NCBI GenBank assembly: GCA_003254905.1
Contig: QANU01006361.1
Location: 424,408 to 488,407, forward strand
Length of the DNA: 64,000 nt
Direction: 5' to 3'
Origin: Nissolia schottii
Lineage: Eukaryota > Streptophyta > Magnoliopsida > Fabales > Fabaceae
The notes under the pieces are model-generated. The model was not told where the DNA came from. It saw only the letters and a list, made by a program, of their open reading frames with translations, and made no database searches. The position numbers and the translations under genes were made by a program. Shown here one piece after another: positions 58,412 to 64,000 of this stretch; within the stretch, counting starts at the first letter, position 1; every line of letters starts with the position of its first letter.

Positions 58412-59904
58412 AAAAAATGTCAACTAGGTCCCAAAAAATTAGAGTAAGTGTCAACTAGATCCCTATAAATAGTGTCAACTTGATTCTTAAAAATTTTAAA
58501 TGTTTCTCACGTTAGTCATTTCCGTCAACTTTGTTCGTTAAAATGGATTAGTAGTTAACTTGCCATTGTAGTTCCCAAACTACCCTTGTCCATTTTCTTG
58601 TATCTCCCTCACCCATTCTTCTTCCTCCCCACCACCAAGAGCATCACCAACCCCTCAACCCCAATAGCATCACCATCATCACGTCTACCATCACAAGAAC
58701 CAGCCCCACTCAAATCTTTGGGAACATATAGGAAGAGGACCGAGAAGTGGATGGAGGTTCAGAGGAAGAAGAGGATCTACGGTTGGGGTCTCTACCTCCA
58801 TTTCTTCTTGTTTTTGCTGGGAATGTTGAGGCGATTGACCATAGGTGGAACCAACATGGGTTGGGTTGGTGGTGATAATGTGAATGGTAGGTCTCTGCAT
58901 CCGGGTCCTGTGTTACCTAATTAAGCTTATATCAGCACGTGCTGTATGTCTGTTGTGTTAGTTATTTTTCCCTTTCCTGCCATTCTAGTTAGGTAGTTTA
59001 ATTTGTTAGAGTAGTTATTTTCAGTTATGTACAGTTACTCTAGCGTAGCTTAGCTTAGCTTAGCTTACTAGCTACTATATAAGCAAAAGCCATCTGTATC
59101 AAACTTGTTATCACAGTAGTTACAATCAACTTCTTATAAATCAATCAAGTTTCTCTCTTCATTTTTGTTGTGTTCATATCACCTGAACATCAATTTCACA
59201 TCCTGTGAGCTTGCTTCATTGGAGTGGGAAGGGGAAGTTGTGGGTGGGGTTAGATGAGAAGAGGCCTTGTCCCCTTGATAGTCTTTGGGAGCCTTATTAT
59301 CTCTATAAGCCTCAGCAGCAGAGCAACAAGCAGGTTCTTCGCGGAGAGGGAAATAACAACATCTTTTTTTGTTGAGAGATTCTTTTGGTGTACAGATTGG
59401 TTAGAAGAAGAAGAGGAGGGAGAGAGGATGGAGGGTTTAGTTTTGTTCTTTTAATTCTTTCTGCAGAATTTTTTATTTTTTTACTTTTGTATTTTTTTTA
59501 ATTCTTGTGATCTTATTTTGGGAGTAATTGTTAGTGATGGCTTTATTGGTATAGATGTTTTGTTGGGGGGCTCTTGATGCAGCTCTATGGATTTGTTTTG
59601 TTTATTCTTAATTTTTTGTTTTATGGTGATAGAGGTGGTGGTTGGGCTAGTGGTGGAAGAAGAGAATGGAGAGGGGGTTATAGGGAAGAGGGAGGAAGAA
59701 GAAAGGGGTAGTTTGGGAATTTAATGAAATGTGTGGTGGTATGGTATAGATTTTAAGGGATATCTAGGAGAGAGGAGAGAGAAAATAGAGGGGTTAATGA
59801 AAAATGTTGAAAGACTAACATAAAAACTTTTAAAATTTTTAAGAATTAAATGACACTTTTTTTAGACCTAATTGTCACTTATATCAATTTTTATGACACT
59901 TTTC
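58412..59904. mobile_element. Inverted-repeat DNA element interrupted by a solo LTR
   Basis: Left arm (58412-58550) has AAAAATGTCAACTAGGTCCC, then GTGTCAACTTGATTCTTAAA, AAATTTTAAATG and GTTAGTC. Right arm (59790-59904) as reverse complement has AAAAGTGTCATAAAAATTG, GTGACAATTAGGTCT, GTGTCATTTAATTCTTAAA and AAATTTTAAAAG with GTTAGTC. Repeated GTGTCAA(C/T) motifs lie in each arm. The core is GA-rich with no recognisable transposase. Without the solo LTR the element is about 1.2 kb. No clear target duplication. Confidence 0.6.
58911..59200. mobile_element. Solo LTR (290 bp), TSD TCCTG
   Basis: Starts TGTTACCTAATTAAGC, ends ATCAATTTCACA, and is flanked by TCCTG on both sides (58906-58910 and 59201-59205). 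Contains CTACTATATAAGC, a likely TATA box, and a run of four GCTTA units just before it. Confidence 0.88.
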
Positions 59905-60063
59905 CTTTTTATTCTTTATTGATTTATTCATATAAAAGGAGGTTAGATATATAAAAGGGAAAAATATTCTAAAACATTCGCCTAACATACACATGTCACT
60001 CTTCTATTTATCTTTAGAAATATTTCTCTAAATATTTATTCTTATCTTGACATATCACTCTCA

Positions 60064-60115
<52 letters not shown>

Positions 60116-61062
60116 TTATTATTATTATTATTATTATAGAATAATACTAATATTCCTAATATCCTTTTCTATTAGTAAGGATTGACTTTTTTATATATAT
60201 AAACAGGAAGGATTTACCGTGTAGTATTTTTTTTATTTTTTTTATTTACCTTGTAGTATATATTCTTATGAATTTATGAAAAGCAAGTAATCTTTCAGGA
60301 AATTAAGAGAATGTTTTTCTTTCCAGACAACCACAATAACATACAGAACAAATAATAGTCAATATATCACCACCATGAAAGGCCAAATGCTATTCTTCTT
60401 ATCAATAATACTGGATAGTTCTGTTTATTTTTATACAAATAGTCATTTTTTAAAAAATATGTTTATCTTCTTTTATGAGTATATAAAACTAATTTATTTT
60501 AGAAATTGTCATGATAAGTCCCATAATTATGTTTAATAAAAAAGAATAATGTTTGAATCTCCTAATTCATCATTTTATCCTTCTTTTTAATTACTAAATG
60601 AGAAAAAATAAATAAATAAATGCATTAAATGTCTTATGATTTAAAAATACAATCGAGTCGACTACTTAGTTGAATTTAATAATTATATATACCGTCAATA
60701 CTAATATTGATTCCCAGATCAATCATGAGTTTAGTAAATTGAGTTATTGAATTTGGAACCACAAATAATATAGTCATGACTCCATGGATATCTATATATA
60801 TCTTTGCGTTGTCCTTTTCTTTTGGCCGGGTTGATCAAGAGACTAATTTCCCTTCGTTACCAAGGCCACAAAAGGTGGTCATTACACATATTCAACCCTA
60901 TTTGCGTAGCGTTGCTAATTCATGCACATTGGCTAATTATAGAGAAGAAGAAAAACATATTTAAATGAGTGAATCCCCCAAAGAAAAACCAAGTTGGCTG
61001 ATCAATTAAATAAGCAACTTCGCAACTCTCTACATCATCAAAAGGAGAAAAAAAAAAGGGCC
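59905..61062. other. Intergenic and upstream region of the first RALF-like gene
   Basis: AT-rich with a prominent AAT/ATT microsatellite. The frame at 60776-60964 is unrecognised. Confidence 0.5.
60064..60137. repeat. (AAT)n-(ATT)n palindromic microsatellite
   Basis: About 16 AAT units, a short CATT break, then about 8 ATT units. The halves can fold back on each other. Confidence 0.9.
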
Positions 61063-61293
61063 ATGGCAATGTCAAAGGCAATGTTGGTTATGTTCCTTAG
61101 TGCTCTTCTAGTATGCTCACTCCTACCCCACAATGCTGAGGGCAGAGACATTTCAAATGGGGCAATGCGACGTAACATTGCCCCCGGGTGCAGCCCTATA
61201 CATCCCGAAGAATGTACTCTGCCAAAGACTAATAATCCATACAAAAGAGGCTGTGAGGCAGAAGAAAGGTGCCGAGGAGGTGCAGCAGCATAA
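61063..61293 (+). CDS. RALF: RALF-like secreted peptide 1
   Basis: 76 residues from the ATG at 61063 (context GGGCCATGG). Signal peptide MAMSKAMLVMFLSALLVCSL, likely cut after HNAEG. The mature part keeps the RALF signature: a degenerate ISxGAL-like ISNGAM, four cysteines at 43, 51, 64 and 70, NPYKRGC, and a final RCRG. There is no propeptide or RRxL protease site before it, so it belongs to the short RALF type. RALF peptides signal through CrRLK1L kinases at the cell surface to control wall integrity, growth and pollen tubes. It has a close relative 1.5 kb downstream on the same strand. An upstream in-frame TTG is not a start. Confidence 0.88.
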   Translation: MAMSKAMLVMFLSALLVCSLLPHNAEGRDISNGAMRRNIAPGCSPIHPEECTLPKTNNPYKRGCEAEERCRGGAAA

Positions 61294-61678
61294 GCACACA
61301 TGTAAAACGTGTGTGGTTTTTTTTCTTTTGCACATGCCATGACAAGCCACTCCTTTTGATTTATGAGTTGAAATTCCCAAAAACAAAACATTATTAAACA
61401 TGCACGCTATGTATGTATGTGCCTTATTTTGTATTGATTTATTCATCAAATAAAGTACAAAAGTGAATTTTTGGAATTAATTACAATGTGTCTCATCGTG
61501 CACTCTATATTCATACATAGCTCTTCTTCTTCTTTCTCATTCCCTTATCATGAAGAGACAATCGCCATCAGGTTAAAAAAAAATGAAGACAAATGGTGCA
61601 TTGTTTAGTAACATGATGCATACGGTTTATCTAATCTTCTTCTTCCCCTATCTCGAAGAGACGAATTTGCGAAGGATT
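61294..61678. other. 3' flank of RALF-like 1
   Basis: Contains AATAAAGTACAAAAG (about 61450), a likely polyadenylation signal. Two CTTCTTCTT...GAAGAGACAA(T) blocks are repeated near 61525-61565 and 61637-61665. Confidence 0.45.
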
Positions 61679-61951
61679 AACTACAAGACAAACTCTCACT
61701 AATTTGCGATAGATTAAGAAATTATTTTTGCAATAAATAGCTACACATTAGTGAATGGGTACTAACCAAGAGTTTTGTCACTGAATGAATTAATGACAAA
61801 TTAGTGACAAATTTTTTTCTAAAACTAATTAATAACCGGTAAATAGTGATAGAAAAATAGTTGTTAATCCCTCGTTAATTTAATTAACAAAATATTAATG
61901 ATAGATTACTGACAAATTTTATCCACGCTAATTTGCAAAATTCTTGTAATG
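61679..61951. mobile_element. Mini CACTA-like element between the RALF-like genes (tentative)
   Basis: The left end ACTACAAGACAAA and the right end TTTGCAAAATTCTTGTAATG (reverse complement CATTACAAGAATTTTGCAAA) resemble CACTACAAGAAAA-type termini. The interior carries TTAGTGACAAATT-type repeats. A 3-bp target duplication is not clean. Confidence 0.4.
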
Positions 61952-62760
61952 ATATTTGCACATCTTTGTATATAATATATATTTATATATAAAAAATATG
62001 AATGTTTATTTTAAGGTATATAAAATTATTTTGATAAATAATTACTTGAGATCTCCTCCTTTAAATGCCTCTCAATTGTCTTGCTCCTCGCCTCACATTA
62101 AATATGTTTTAGTATTTTAAGAACTATCGCATATATTCCCAGAAATACTTTTAGGAATGTCAAAAAAAGACACCAAAACAAATTAATGCTAAACAAATCA
62201 TTTTCTAAGAATGCCTATTGTTATGCAACCAAAGTCTTAATAGGAGGGCATTGCAGTTAATATGGAAATTGAGAATGGGACCTCTGATCAGTTAATTATG
62301 GGACACGTGAATAAATGTTTTGCATATCGAGGTAATTAAGTTGCTTCATTAAAAAAAAAAAAAAATTTGTGCTCAATATTTTCCTCGACAACAAATTCAA
62401 CTGCATGCTTTTTATTCTCCCAACTGATTCAAGAGATGTAAGGCAACAGTAATTAGTTCCTAACTATTAAATGGTAATATTTTTGGTAATCTTTATTGGG
62501 CGTAATTTTTTGTATCTCTTTGTAACAAGGACCTCCATTCATTATCAATGTAACCATATATTGTTATTGCATATACACACACTCTTAACTTCTTTAACAC
62601 TGCTAAATTCATGCGGAGTTTCATCGCCATTGACAAAAAATAAAGGTGTCTTATTTAAACGCATGTAATCTCCCACTCCTCAAAGCAAATCAAGTTCATT
62701 AGTTAAATCACCAGCTTCATCACCTCTCTATTCACAAACCAAAAAGTTAACATTATTAAT
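61952..62760. other. Intergenic and upstream region of RALF-like 2
   Basis: AT-rich. The frame at 62471-62668 is not supported. The last 80 nt look like a leader (CACCTCTCTATTCACAAACC). Confidence 0.45.
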
Positions 62761-62997
62761 ATGGCAATGTCCAAGGAAGGAGTTTTGGTTCTTTTCCTAA
62801 GTGCTCTTCTTATGTGTTCACTAATCTTCGTGGAGCATGTTGAGGCTGAAGCTCGTCATGAAATCAATTATGAGACACTGAAAAGTGACATCAACCCTGG
62901 ATGCAGCCAAAAACATCCCGAATTGTGCAAACCACTAACTCAAGCTAATCCATGGAATAGAGGTTGTGAGAAAAGCCTAAGGTGTCGCTCTGCCTAA
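62761..62997 (+). CDS. RALF: RALF-like secreted peptide 2
   Basis: 78 residues, start ATG at 62761. Signal peptide MAMSKEGVLVLFLSALLMCS, likely cut after EHVEA. The mature part has INYETL at the position of the RALF ISY motif, four cysteines at 48, 56, 69 and 75, INPGCSQKHPE, NPWNRGC and LRCRSA. It shares the MAMSK start, the LVLFLSALL core and cysteine spacing with RALF-like 1, so the two look like tandem duplicates that have diverged. The final SA after RCR is short. Short RALF type without an RRxL site. Confidence 0.88.
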   Translation: MAMSKEGVLVLFLSALLMCSLIFVEHVEAEARHEINYETLKSDINPGCSQKHPELCKPLTQANPWNRGCEKSLRCRSA

Positions 62998-63776
62998 AAT
63001 GCAGATTGTGATACATAAGCATATATAAGATTCGGCCATGAGTCATGACATTTATGCTTTCATGAAGAGGTAGGTAGGTACCTTTTCGTGGATATATATT
63101 CCATATACAACTTGGTTGGCGAACGATTTGAAAATACTATGTAGTTTAATTCCCATACGTATGTATTGTTAAGTATATTACCTTATGTACTCCTTATTGT
63201 TAAATAAAAATACACAGAGGCTACTAAATTGGTTTAATCAATGTGTGATATATGTGAATCAACACGTGTCATTAGTGTCCATCTTTATCTAGGATGTTCA
63301 TGCGTCTTCCTTAAATTGGTTTCGATTTTTATACGTACGATTTTTTTTTTAGCTCCATTCATTTATATTGTACCTCTTTCTTTTATTGTTTCTTATGTGC
63401 GTTTTTCATGTATGTAACTCATTTAATTTGAGAAATGGTACTGGAATTCGTTTGATATGGAATACTATACCATATCGGCTTACATTCTATTCAATAAATT
63501 CATTGAAATCTCATCAAATAATAGATGAAATATAAATCGACATAATGTCTCACATCAAATGTATTCAAATAACACAACGCTTTAATTTTAAATATTGGCT
63601 CCAGTCGTTTGTGATTTTTGTCAATATTATGTATTATATTGCCAAGAATTAATGCCAACATATAAATATGGGATCATGCTGTTGACCAGGAAAGAAATGA
63701 TGCAGGCTGTAATTCAGGTTACACCAGTAGTATAGTTCATTTTTTCGACTTTTGGGTAGAGAGTAGTATGGTTCAT
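62998..63776. other. 3' flank of RALF-like 2 and AT-rich DNA
   Basis: No further gene seen up to the dispersed repeat. Confidence 0.5.
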
Positions 63777-64000
63777 GGTTATCACAATACGTATTGTATC
63801 ATTGAGGTAAATTACGAATCGTAAATCGTAACGAATAGTAAGATACGGAAACATAACAAAAATATATTTTATATACGACGTATCGTAAAAAAAAATGACA
63901 TCCCGACTAAGAATTGACAAAAACAATCACATATAGGGTTAAAGAATGATGGCAAACAAAGGGCCGGTGGGGAGGTAATTTTGGTGAAAAAAAGGGTATA
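63777..64000. mobile_element. Second copy of the CBP20-intron repeat, cut by window edge
   Basis: Starts GGTTATCACAATACG and follows the same order as 46850-47075: CATAACAAAAATATA, GACTAAGAATTGACAAAA, GGCAAACAAAGGG and GGGAGGTAATTT. Right half is outside the window. Confidence 0.8.

Overview
This is plant nuclear DNA. It is AT-rich, its genes are split by GT-AG introns, and it carries nested retrotransposons, MITE-like inverted repeats and a Mutator-like element. The gene set (TAXIMIN-like peptide, GLK, E6-like, CBP20, WSS1-like, RALF-like peptides) points to a eudicot. The overall texture, including a MITE-like repeat rich in GAGACA/GTCTC motifs, would fit a legume such as Arachis, but that genus assignment is a guess.

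Layout: 1-106 (minus) is the start of a TAXIMIN-like signalling peptide gene that runs off the left edge. From about 1.8 to 23.1 kb the window is almost entirely mobile DNA. A degenerate minus-strand LINE (about 1.8-6.8 kb) is split by a 1.8-kb solo LTR. Two MITE-like hairpins and a cluster of palindromes follow. A solo LTR (10270-13154) has a complete gag-only LTR retrotransposon nested inside it (10387-12743). Two more hairpins precede a 7.7-kb Mutator-like element (15418-23132). That element has roughly 0.6-kb terminal inverted repeats, long degenerate telomere-like arrays inside them, a broken transposase-like N-terminus and a broken plant-mobile-domain gene. At 25.9-28.0 kb there is a CACTA-like element with subterminal repeats.

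Genes resume with a complete six-exon GOLDEN2-LIKE transcription factor (28579-32942, plus). After it come an intact solo LTR (33707-34234), a non-coding minus-strand LTR element (34754-37465) and an AAACAAACATTA-rich repeat. An E6-like secreted protein gene (41407-42387, plus) has an NNNYNNEEY-type repeat. CBP20 (43986-47907, minus, eight exons) contains an AT-AC U12-type intron and a transposable repeat 14 nt from a splice site. A WSS1-like SUMO/DNA-protein-crosslink protease gene (50302-54203, plus, four exons) has an intron built from five tandem ~300-bp repeats, each starting with a copy of the exon-2 splice donor. An assembly gap follows (54384-54906).

The right end holds a TRIM-like miniature retrotransposon (55672-56423), the 3' end of a copia element (56643-58080), an inverted-repeat element interrupted by a solo LTR (58412-59904), and two RALF-like peptide genes (61063-61293 and 62761-62997, both plus). 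A copy of the repeat found in the CBP20 intron reaches the right edge.

The genes are individually regulated nuclear genes with no shared pathway. GLK acts in chloroplast development, CBP20 in RNA capping and miRNA/splicing functions, WSS1 in genome maintenance, and TAXIMIN, E6 and RALF in cell-surface or secreted functions. Target-site duplications were read directly for six insertions (solo LTRs at 2990, 10270, 33707 and 58911, the LTR element at 10387 and the TRIM at 55672); for the Mutator-like element it is imperfect (7 of 9).
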